Shown: one piece after another, positions 16,278 to 22,783 of the stretch
Layout: each line of letters begins with the position of its first letter
Position numbering within the stretch: the stretch's first letter is position 1
Assembly (NCBI GenBank): GCA_002255935.1
Contig: NKIO01000029.1
Coordinates: forward strand, 1-42,448
Length of the DNA: 42,448 nucleotides
Direction: 5' to 3'
Source: Comamonadaceae bacterium PBBC2
GTDB taxonomy: Bacteria > Pseudomonadota > Gammaproteobacteria > Burkholderiales > Burkholderiaceae_C
The notes under the pieces: model-generated
Database searches by the model: none
The model's input: the letters and a program-made list of their open reading frames with translations, nothing else
What the model was told of the DNA's origin: nothing
Made by a program: the position numbers and the translations under genes

Positions 16278-18365
16278 ATGTCCGCCGGTCTGAATCTTGC
16301 CCAACTCGAAGCCGTGAACTATGTTCAAGGCCCCTGCCTGGTGTTGGCGGGCGCAGGCTCGGGCAAAACACGGGTCATCACGCACAAGATCGGCCGCCTG
16401 ATCGATGTGGGCCTGGAGCCCAAGCGCATCGCGGCCATCACCTTCACCAACAAGGCCGCCGCCGAGATGCGCGAGCGCGCCAAAGACCTGATCGGCAAGG
16501 CCGCCAAGGACGTGACGGTCTGCACCTTCCACGCCCTGGGCGTGCGCATCATGCGCGAAGACGGCCATGTGCTGGGCCTCAAGCCCCAGTTCAGCATCAT
16601 GGACGCAGACGATGTGACCAGCATCCTCAAAGACTGCGGCGGCACCACCGATGCGGCCACGGCCCGCCAGTGGCAATGGACCATCAGCCTGTGGAAAAAC
16701 ATGGGCCTGAACGCCGAGCAGGCCGCCGCACAAGCACCCGACGACAACGCCCGCGTGATCGCCCGCATCATGGGCCTGTACGAAGAGCGGCTCACGGCTT
16801 ACCAAAGCGTGGACTTTGACGACCTGATCGGCATGCCGCTGAAGCTGTTGGCCGACCACCCCGAGGTGCGCGAGCGCTGGCAGGCCAAGATGGGCCATGT
16901 GCTGGTGGACGAATACCAAGACACCAACGCCACCCAATACGAAGTCCTCAAGCACCTGGTGGGCGAGCGCGGTCGCTTCACGGCCGTGGGCGACGACGAC
17001 CAGTCGATCTACGGCTGGCGCGGCGCCACGCTGGACAACCTCAAGCGCCTGCCGCAAGACTTTCCGAATTTGAAGGTCATCAAGCTGGAGCAAAACTACC
17101 GCTCCACCAGCGCCATCTTGCGGGCCGCCAACAACGTGATCCAACCCAACCCCAAGCTGTTTCCGAAAACGCTGTTTTCGGAACTCGGCGAGGGCGAACC
17201 GGTGCGTGTGGTCGATGCCGTCAACGAAGAGCACGAGGCCGACCGGGCCATTGCCCGCATCCAGTCGATCCGAGGCGGCCAGGTCAACCCGTCCAAGCAC
17301 CGCGAGTTCAAGGACTTTGCGATCTTGTACCGCGCCAACCACATGGCCCGACCCTTTGAGCAGGCGCTGCGCCGCGCCAACATCCCCTACAAGGTGTCGG
17401 GCGGGCAGAGCTTTTTTGACAAAGCCGAGATCAAGGACTTGTGCGCCTGGTTTCGTCTGTGGATCAACAACGACGACGACCCGGCGTTTTTGCGCGCCAT
17501 CACCAGCCCCAAACGCGGCATTGGCCACCAGACCTTGGGCCAGCTGGGCACCTTTGCCACGCAATACAAGCTGAGCCTGTTTGAGGCGCTGTTTGCTGGC
17601 AGCCTGCCCAGCGCGGTGAACACCCGCGCCGTGGACGGTCTGCACGAGTTTGGCCGCTACATCAACGACCTGGAGCACCGCGCCCGCCACACCCTGGGCA
17701 AGGAAGCGGCTCTGGCCTTTTTGCTGGAATGGCTCAAAGAAATCGGTTACGAGCAGCACCTGTACGACGGCGAAGACAATGAAAAAGTGGCCGCCGCCCG
17801 ATGGACCAATGTGCTGGAGTTTTGCGACTGGATGGCCGGGCGCTGCGGCGGCGAGATCGAAGACGCCACTGGGACCGACGCCTCCGAGTCCAAGAGCCTG
17901 TTGGAGGTGGCGCAGACCATCTCATTGATTTCGACTTTGAGCGAACGCGAGAAAGACCAGAACGTGGTCACCCTGTCCACCCTGCACGCCTCCAAAGGCC
18001 TGGAGTGGCCCCACGTGGTGCTGGTGGGCGTGAACGAGGGGCTGTTGCCCTTCAAACTGGGTGACGATGACGAGCACTCTGGCCGCAGCGATGGGCCCAT
18101 GAGCGAAGGCATCTTGCAACGTCTGCAAGAAGAACGCCGCCTGATGTATGTGGGCATCACCCGCGCCCAGCGCAGCTTGGCCGTGAGCTGGACCAAGCGC
18201 CGCAAAAAAGGCCGCGACATGGTGGCCGCCCTGCCCAGCCGCTTCATCGCCGAAATGAAGCTCGATGAAAACACCATCAAAGAAGACCCCCGCGAAAAAC
18301 TCAGGGCCTTGCGCGCCGAGTTTGCCAAGCGGGCGGCCGACTCCGCCGCCGAAGCCAAACCATGA
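16278..18365 (+). CDS. rep: ATP-dependent DNA helicase Rep
   Basis: A 695-residue UvrD/Rep-type superfamily 1A helicase that moves 3' to 5' on DNA and clears proteins ahead of forks. It opens with LNLAQLEAV (Q motif) and Walker A AGAGSGKT (24-31), then TFTNKAAAEM, DEYQDTN, VGDDDQSIYGWRGA, KLEQNYRS, TLHASKGLEWPHV and VGITRAQ. The segment order and wording follow E. coli Rep more closely than UvrD. ATG 16278 removes six unmatched residues. A TATGAT at 16246 may be its -10. Its stop overlaps the next start by ATGA. Confidence 0.93.
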   Translation: MSAGLNLAQLEAVNYVQGPCLVLAGAGSGKTRVITHKIGRLIDVGLEPKRIAAITFTNKAAAEMRERAKDLIGKAAKDVTVCTFHALGVRIMREDGHVLGLKPQFSIMDADDVTSILKDCGGTTDAATARQWQWTISLWKNMGLNAEQAAAQAPDDNARVIARIMGLYEERLTAYQSVDFDDLIGMPLKLLADHPEVRERWQAKMGHVLVDEYQDTNATQYEVLKHLVGERGRFTAVGDDDQSIYGWRGATLDNLKRLPQDFPNLKVIKLEQNYRSTSAILRAANNVIQPNPKLFPKTLFSELGEGEPVRVVDAVNEEHEADRAIARIQSIRGGQVNPSKHREFKDFAILYRANHMARPFEQALRRANIPYKVSGGQSFFDKAEIKDLCAWFRLWINNDDDPAFLRAITSPKRGIGHQTLGQLGTFATQYKLSLFEALFAGSLPSAVNTRAVDGLHEFGRYINDLEHRARHTLGKEAALAFLLEWLKEIGYEQHLYDGEDNEKVAAARWTNVLEFCDWMAGRCGGEIEDATGTDASESKSLLEVAQTISLISTLSEREKDQNVVTLSTLHASKGLEWPHVVLVGVNEGLLPFKLGDDDEHSGRSDGPMSEGILQRLQEERRLMYVGITRAQRSLAVSWTKRRKKGRDMVAALPSRFIAEMKLDENTIKEDPREKLRALRAEFAKRAADSAAEAKP

Positions 18366-18808
18366 ACGTCATTCGCACCTCTTTGAATGGGCTTGCCTTG
18401 CTCTGCATCGCAGGCCTGAGCGCTTGCGCCAACCCAGTCCCTCTTGCCACTGCGGCCGCTGCGGCCGGTTGCGCCGAACCAGAGATCACCGCCGAACAAC
18501 TGGTGGGCTCTTGGCGCGTGAGCCTGTCAGGTCAAGCTGACACTTGGACGCTGGTGCTGCGTCCGCACCCTGAGCACGAGGGCAGTTTGCGCGGCGCCTT
18601 GATGCAAAACCCGCAGCACTACGCGGTGGCCGCCGACCTGGAAGACGGCGAATTCACCATGGAAGAATCGCGCGACGGCCAACGCATCGCAGCAACTTGG
18701 CTGGGCAAAGTGCAAGCGGGCACTTGCGCCCAAGTCATCACCGGTACGCGCCAAGAAGGCGCGGGTGCCGAGCAGCGCTTTGAGATGCGCTCAGAGCGCC
18801 TTCGTTGA
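18362..18808 (+). CDS. Small putative lipoprotein, function unknown
   Basis: A 148-residue protein with a lipoprotein signal: basic start, hydrophobic core and lipobox LSAC with Cys at about residue 22. The mature part contains LVGSWRVSLSGQADTWTLVLRP, reminiscent of small beta-rich domains with a GxWxxxL start, but I do not recognise a family. It overlaps the rep stop by 4 nt, so it is probably co-translated with rep, a partnership with no obvious meaning. Its last 18 nt overlap the end of the convergent LacI-type gene. Confidence 0.75.
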   Translation: MNVIRTSLNGLALLCIAGLSACANPVPLATAAAAAGCAEPEITAEQLVGSWRVSLSGQADTWTLVLRPHPEHEGSLRGALMQNPQHYAVAADLEDGEFTMEESRDGQRIAATWLGKVQAGTCAQVITGTRQEGAGAEQRFEMRSERLR

Positions 18809-19825
18809 TTCGCGCACGACCAAGGTCGTGGGCAGCAAATCCGATTCCGGCTTTTCGCCGGCCATGATGCGCAGCAAGCAGTCCACCAGATGGGCGCCTG
18901 CCAAGTCCAAAGGCTGGCGCACCGTGGTCAAAGGCGGAAAGCTGTGGGCCGCTGGCTCCACATCGTCGTAACCCACGACGCTCACATCGTCGGGAATGCT
19001 GTATCCCCGCTCGCGCAACACGCCCAGGGCGCTGATGGCGATCAAGTCACTGGCGGCCACGATGGCGTCAAAGTTCAAACCGTGACGGTCCAGGTGCACG
19101 CGCAAGGCGTCTTGCGCGCCCAACGGTGCAAAAGACGATGGGATGTAGAGGGCTGGGTCGGTTTTCAAACCGGCTTTGCGCAAAGCCTTTTGGTAACCCG
19201 AATAACGCTTTTCAGGTTCGGGCAAAGACTTCTCGCCCATGAAGGCGATGCGCTTGCGGCCCAAGCCCAGCAGGTGTTCGGTGGCCAGCTGACCGCCGCT
19301 GGCGTTGTCGCCACCCACGCTGCAATACAGCTGGTTGGGCAACTGCGCGCCCCAGGCCACAAAGGGCAAGCGCTGGCGTGCCAATTCGTTGAGCTGGTCG
19401 TGGTGGCCCCACTGACCGATCACGATGATGCCGCCGACACGCCCCGAGTCGTACAAAGCAGAAATCCGCTCAAGGTGATCGGCATCGACGCGCGAAAGCA
19501 GCATGTCGTACTGGCGATCCGTCAGGGCATCGGCCAAGCTACCGAGCATGCCCAAGAAGAACGGATCAGAAATGCTTTGGCGGTTGGCGGGGTAATAAGG
19601 GATCACCACACCGATGGTGGTGTTGTCGCCCTTGCGCAGGTTTTGTGCGCCGAGGTTGATGGTGTAGTTGAGTGAACGTGCCAGCTCGATGATGCGCAAA
19701 CGCGTTTCTTCGTTGATCAACGCACTGCCATTGAGGGCACGTGAAACTGTTGCGGTGGATACCCCTGCCAGACGGGCAATGTCCGCCATTTGTATCTTGC
19801 GCTTTTCAGGTTCTGCCTTGGCCAT
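18791..19825 (-). CDS. LacI-family transcriptional regulator of the sucrose locus
   Basis: A 344-residue repressor. Helix-turn-helix and hinge are at residues 13-60 (MADIARLAGVSTATVSRALNGS, then a hinge near LNYTINLGAQNLR), followed by a periplasmic-binding-like sugar domain (IGVVIPYY to VVGYDDVEPA). It is adjacent to sucrose uptake and breakdown genes, and palindromes of the LacI class (TTGCAATCGATTGCAA and variants) lie before four of them, so it is the likely regulator, presumably relieved by sucrose or a derivative. A weak half-match (TTCAAGCGA, 19842-19850) lies before its own start. It is convergent and overlaps the lipoprotein gene by 18 nt. The role resembles SuxR of Xanthomonas. Confidence 0.9.
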   Translation of the reverse strand: MAKAEPEKRKIQMADIARLAGVSTATVSRALNGSALINEETRLRIIELARSLNYTINLGAQNLRKGDNTTIGVVIPYYPANRQSISDPFFLGMLGSLADALTDRQYDMLLSRVDADHLERISALYDSGRVGGIIVIGQWGHHDQLNELARQRLPFVAWGAQLPNQLYCSVGGDNASGGQLATEHLLGLGRKRIAFMGEKSLPEPEKRYSGYQKALRKAGLKTDPALYIPSSFAPLGAQDALRVHLDRHGLNFDAIVAASDLIAISALGVLRERGYSIPDDVSVVGYDDVEPAAHSFPPLTTVRQPLDLAGAHLVDCLLRIMAGEKPESDLLPTTLVVRESTKAL

Positions 19826-19859
19826 TCACTGTCTCTCTGAGTTCAAGCGATGTTAATTC

Positions 19860-19891
19860 AAAAAAACGCCCCCACCCGTGAGGGAGGGGGC
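19860..19891 (-). terminator. Intrinsic terminator of the tonB-exbBDD operon
   Basis: Stem GCCCCCACCC (19868-19877) pairs with 19882-19891 except for one A-A mismatch, loop GTGA; on the minus strand a run of seven T follows. It lies 50 nt after the last exbD stop. Confidence 0.85.
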
Positions 19892-19940
19892 ACAAGGTTT
19901 CCTTGGAAGAAACGTACTCAACAACTTGTCGGGATCGGGC

Positions 19941-20369
19941 TCAGTTCACGAACTGCTCAGAACCCACGATCCCCAGTTTGGTCAGGCCAATGCGCTGGGC
20001 GCTGGCCATCACGGCCGCAGCCGCTTCGTATTTCGCCTTCGCGTGCGAGCGAATGTGCAGCTCTGGCTGCGGTTGCATTGCTGCGGCCTCCGTCAGCTTG
20101 GCTTCCATCTCGGCGCGGCTGCCCACGGGCTTGCCGTTCCAGTTGATCACACTGTTGGCATCCACATCGATCTTGATCACCACCGGATCGGCCTTCTTGG
20201 CCGCATTGGTGGGCAGCGGCATGTCCAGGTTCACCGCATGCAGCTGCGCCGGGATCGTGATGATCAGCATGATCAAAAGCACCAGCATCACGTCAATCAG
20301 CGGCGTGGTGTTCATGTCGATCATGACTTCCGGCTCTTCGCTGGCACTCGTTCCTACGTTCATTCCCAT
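19941..20369 (-). CDS. ExbD-type biopolymer transport protein (second copy)
   Basis: A 142-residue inner-membrane protein with a short cytoplasmic N terminus, one membrane helix and a periplasmic domain. The essential proton-path aspartate of ExbD is present as Asp26 in NTTPLIDVMLVLLIM. The first ATG is chosen because AAGGAG precedes it by 6 nt. It is last in tonB-exbB-exbD-exbD, 11 nt after the first exbD, and followed by a terminator. It differs clearly from copy one outside the helix, so it is not a recent duplication. Xanthomonas also carries exbD1 and exbD2 in this order. Confidence 0.92.
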   Translation of the reverse strand: MGMNVGTSASEEPEVMIDMNTTPLIDVMLVLLIMLIITIPAQLHAVNLDMPLPTNAAKKADPVVIKIDVDANSVINWNGKPVGSRAEMEAKLTEAAAMQPQPELHIRSHAKAKYEAAAAVMASAQRIGLTKLGIVGSEQFVN

Positions 20370-20380
20370 GCTCTGCTCCT

Positions 20381-20794
20381 TCAGTTGCTGGGCTCGGTGA
20401 TGAAGCCGACTTTGGTGATGCCAGCGCGTTGCACCGCGTACATCACGCGGCCCACCGACTCGAAATCACTCTTGCCGTCGCCCCGGATCTGCACCTCGGG
20501 CTGAGGTTTCATCACCGAGAATTTCTTCATGCGCTCGAGCAAGTCCGTGCTGTTCTTGACCTTGGTGTCGTACAGGTAAATACCGCCTGCACGGTCCACC
20601 GAGATGATCACGTTTTCGGGCTTGGTCTCGCGCACCACGTTCTTTTCTTTGGGCAAGTCCACCTTGATGGAGGTGGTCACCACAGGGATCGTGATCAAAA
20701 AGATGATCAAGAGCACCAGCATCACGTCCACCAGGGGCGTGGTGTTGATGGTGCCGATGATCTCGTCATCGGCTTCGCCTACGTTCATGGCCAT
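20381..20794 (-). CDS. exbD: ExbD-type biopolymer transport protein (first copy)
   Basis: A 137-residue ExbD with the conserved helix aspartate Asp23 in NTTPLVDVMLVLLII and a periplasmic C-terminal domain (KPQPEVQIRGDGKSDFESVGRVMYAVQRAGI). With ExbB it forms the proton-driven motor that energises TonB. The start at 20794 (MAMNVG) has GGAGGAG 8 nt upstream, which decides it against the longer reading from 20839. It is third in the tonB operon, 66 nt after exbB. Confidence 0.93.
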   Translation of the reverse strand: MAMNVGEADDEIIGTINTTPLVDVMLVLLIIFLITIPVVTTSIKVDLPKEKNVVRETKPENVIISVDRAGGIYLYDTKVKNSTDLLERMKKFSVMKPQPEVQIRGDGKSDFESVGRVMYAVQRAGITKVGFITEPSN

Positions 20795-20860
20795 GTTGGC
20801 TCCTCCTGTGATCGCCTGGGCGGTGCTGTCACCGCTCAAGCGAAGGGAATGCGAGGGGGT

Positions 20861-21715
20861 TTACTTCTTGGCCGAGCCGAGCAGCACAGCGTGCAGGTCA
20901 GAGCCAAAGGCGTTGACTTGTTCCATCACGGCCTTGTTGCGGCGCACCAGGAAGTTGTAACCCAGCACTGCAGGCACAGCCACAGCCAAACCAATGGCGG
21001 TCATGATCAGGGCTTCACCCACGGGGCCTGCAACCTTGTCGATGGAGGCTTGGCCGGACATGCCGATCTTGACCAGCGCGTGGTAGATGCCCCACACAGT
21101 ACCAAACAGACCGACGAATGGCGCGGTAGAGCCCACAGTGGCCAGCACAGCCAGACCGTCTTGCATGCGGCTTTGCACGTTGCCAATGGCACGCTGGATG
21201 CTCATGGTGACCCACTCGTTGAAGTCGACTGCACCCAGCAAACCGGTGTGCTTGGAGGCGCCTTCCAGGCCTTTTTCTGCGATGAAGCGGAAAGCCGAGC
21301 CTTCTTCGAGGGTGTCTTTGCCCTGGGCCACGGTGCTGGCGCTCCAGAAGGAGTCTTGTGCAGCCTTGGCTTGCTTGTTGAGTTTGGCTTGCTCAGCGAA
21401 CTTGGTGAAGATCACGTACCAAGAGCCCATGCTCATGAGCACCAGGATCAGCAGCGTGCCTTTGGCCACGGCATCGCCTTGGCTCCACAGGGCAGACAGG
21501 CCGTAGGGGTTTTCTTCTTCGGCGGCTGCAGCGGCTGGGGCAGGCGCTGCGGGTGCGGCCACGGGTGCAGTGGCCACTTCAGCTGGGGCAGGCGCTGCAG
21601 CAGCTGCAGGGGCAGGTGTTGCTTCTTTGGGCTTGGCCGCCAGCACGTTACCGGTAGACAGGAGACCGGCCAACAGGCCAGCGCAGACGATGAGGGTTTT
21701 GAATGGTTTGAACAT
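20861..21715 (-). CDS. exbB: ExbB-type MotA/TolQ/ExbB proton channel protein
   Basis: A 284-residue inner-membrane protein. An N-terminal signal-like helix and an Ala/Pro-rich stretch (residues about 30-65) precede three membrane helices of the MotA/TolQ/ExbB domain, with the signature GLLGTVWGI-type segment here as VGLFGTVWGIYHAL and IMTAIGLAVAVPAVLGYNFL. The N-terminal extension places it with the longer, extended ExbB variants. It should pair with both ExbD copies and TonB. It is second in the operon, 64 nt after tonB; GAGGAGAACC before the ATG is a fair ribosome site. Confidence 0.93.
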   Translation of the reverse strand: MFKPFKTLIVCAGLLAGLLSTGNVLAAKPKEATPAPAAAAAPAPAEVATAPVAAPAAPAPAAAAAEEENPYGLSALWSQGDAVAKGTLLILVLMSMGSWYVIFTKFAEQAKLNKQAKAAQDSFWSASTVAQGKDTLEEGSAFRFIAEKGLEGASKHTGLLGAVDFNEWVTMSIQRAIGNVQSRMQDGLAVLATVGSTAPFVGLFGTVWGIYHALVKIGMSGQASIDKVAGPVGEALIMTAIGLAVAVPAVLGYNFLVRRNKAVMEQVNAFGSDLHAVLLGSAKK

Positions 21716-21738
21716 GATGAGGTTCTCCTCTGGGTTCT

Positions 21739-21754
21739 TTAAAAACGTTTGACT
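21739..21754. promoter_or_regulatory. Weak LacI-operator-like site before exbB
   Basis: TTAAAAACGTTTGACT shares the AANCGNTT core with the palindromes before tonB and the receptor but lacks the outer TGC/GCA. It is 24 nt before exbB and may be chance. Confidence 0.2.
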
Positions 21755-21779
21755 GTGACTGTGGATCTGTGCGACCGGA

Positions 21780-22421
21780 TCATTCCAGGCGCCAGGTGTA
21801 TTTCATGGTGGCCCAACCTTGTTCAGGCTTGCCGTCCACGGTGGCGGGCTTGAAGGCGCAGCGCGACAAACCAGCACGGGCTGCTTCGTCCAGACGCTTG
21901 TATCCCGAAGACTTTTCGACTTCGGCTTGCACCACCTTGCCATCGGCTCCCACCAGGAAGCGCAGGCTGACAGTGCCCTCTTCTTCCAGGCGACGCGAGG
22001 CGCTGGGGTACTCGGGTTTTTCGCAGTTGGCCGAGTTGACCACGGCGGCTGTGCGCACGGGCTCAGCCTTGACCGCTGGCGGCGCTGGCGGCGCAGGTGG
22101 TGCCACCGGCTGGGGCGTGGCCGACACGGCGGCAATGGCATTGGCGGCTGGCGCCGAGTTGCTCACGGGCACATCCACAGGCGGCACATAGGCCGGAGGG
22201 GGCGGCAAATTCTTGGGTGGAGGTGGTGGCGGCGGGGGTGGAATATCGGGTTTTGCGTCTTCGAGCAAAACGGCTTCCACTGGGCCTTTGATCTTTTTGA
22301 CAAACGCGCGGGCCAAGCCCGAGCTGATGGCCCAAAAGAGCAAAAGGTGCAACACCACCACCAGCCCCAGCCCCATCAGGTGCTTGGTCGGCTTGCGTTG
22401 CCGGCTGGCGTAATCGTCCAT
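21780..22421 (-). CDS. tonB: TonB energy transducer dedicated to the sucrose locus
   Basis: A 213-residue protein: cytoplasmic N terminus, one membrane helix (about 16-36) with the His25 typical of TonB helices, a Pro-rich spacer (about 59-115, including a run of nine prolines), then the C-terminal TonB domain that contacts TonB boxes (EKPEYPSASRRLEEEGTVSLRFLV and on). It spans the periplasm to drive the receptor encoded divergently. AAGGAG precedes the ATG. It heads tonB-exbB-exbD-exbD. A LacI-type palindrome lies 33 nt upstream, covering the inferred transcription start. Confidence 0.93.
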   Translation of the reverse strand: MDDYASRQRKPTKHLMGLGLVVVLHLLLFWAISSGLARAFVKKIKGPVEAVLLEDAKPDIPPPPPPPPPKNLPPPPAYVPPVDVPVSNSAPAANAIAAVSATPQPVAPPAPPAPPAVKAEPVRTAAVVNSANCEKPEYPSASRRLEEEGTVSLRFLVGADGKVVQAEVEKSSGYKRLDEAARAGLSRCAFKPATVDGKPEQGWATMKYTWRLE

Positions 22422-22454
22422 TGTTTCTTTTCTCCTTGTTTCGAGTTTCGCTCA

Positions 22455-22470
22455 ATGCAATCGTTTGCAT
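22455..22470. promoter_or_regulatory. LacI-type operator before tonB
   Basis: ATGCAATCGTTTGCAT is a near-perfect palindrome (ATGCAA and TTGCAT around a central CG). It overlaps the end of a -10-like TATCAT on the minus strand, so bound repressor would cover the start point. Confidence 0.7.
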
Positions 22471-22495
22471 GATACCTGTGTTTGTTCTTTTTCAA
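22469..22495 (-). promoter_or_regulatory. Candidate tonB operon promoter
   Basis: Minus strand TTGAAA (complement of 22490-22495), 15-nt spacer, TATCAT (complement of 22469-22474). The spacing is short, so the -35 is uncertain; the -10 abuts the operator. Confidence 0.35.
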
Positions 22496-22497
22496 CA

Positions 22498-22515
22498 CCT
22501 AGGGAAAACACTAGG
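22498..22515. promoter_or_regulatory. CTAGGG palindrome, copy 1
   Basis: CCTAGGGAAAACACTAGG: CCTAG and CTAGG arms. A second copy begins exactly 63 bp later, about six DNA turns. Unrelated to the LacI-type sites. Confidence 0.5.
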
Positions 22516-22560
22516 CCTTGAATTTCGGGTGATGCCAAACGCTTGTTGCTGATCATACAC

Positions 22561-22578
22561 ACTAGGGAAAGTCCTAGT
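22561..22578. promoter_or_regulatory. CTAGGG palindrome, copy 2
   Basis: ACTAGGGAAAGTCCTAGT: perfect 6-bp arms ACTAGG and CCTAGT around GAAAGT. Shares CTAGGGAAA and the closing CTAG with copy 1. Confidence 0.55.
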
Positions 22579-22649
22579 TTTTGACGATTTCTCGAGTGAA
22601 AACACACCCCACACACATCGCCAAAACACCCCTGTTCAAAAAACTTTGA

Positions 22650-22665
22650 TTGCAATCGTTTTCAT
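22650..22665. promoter_or_regulatory. LacI-type operator before the TonB-dependent receptor
   Basis: TTGCAATCGTTTTCAT matches the tonB operator at 14 of 16 positions. Its first six bases would be the -35 of the receptor promoter. Confidence 0.6.
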
Positions 22666-22678
22666 AGATTTGCAAAAT
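22650..22678 (+). promoter_or_regulatory. Candidate receptor promoter
   Basis: TTGCAA (22650-22655), 17-nt spacer, CAAAAT (22673-22678). The operator overlaps the -35 and spacer, the same layout as before the sugar transporter gene. Confidence 0.35.
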
Positions 22679-22750
22679 ACGCTACATCCAAGGTGCGATC
22701 ACGTCCCGTGACGCTGATGGATCATCATCTGCAACAATCTATTCATGGTT

Positions 22751-22766
22751 TTGCAATCGTTTCAAT
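22751..22766. promoter_or_regulatory. Second LacI-operator-like site before the receptor
   Basis: TTGCAATCGTTTCAAT; one perfect half (TTGCAATCG) and a degenerate second half. It is 17 nt before the ATG, about 101 bp from the first site, so DNA looping is conceivable. Confidence 0.45.
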
Positions 22767-22783
22767 GTTTTGGAGACCCTTCT

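Larger units (their letters stand above)
22422..22783. other. Divergent control region, tonB operon and receptor
   Basis: No gene is seen. It contains three LacI-type operator-like sites (22455-22470, 22650-22665, 22751-22766), two copies of an unrelated CTAGGGAAA palindrome (22498-22515, 22561-22578), and candidate promoters in both directions. Its concentration of sites suggests at least two regulators. Confidence 0.75.

Noticed and set aside
22422..22783. Fur box or siderophore role for the TonB-dependent receptor
   Set aside because: No Fur-like AT-rich 19-mer is present, while LacI-type operators and sucrose genes surround it.
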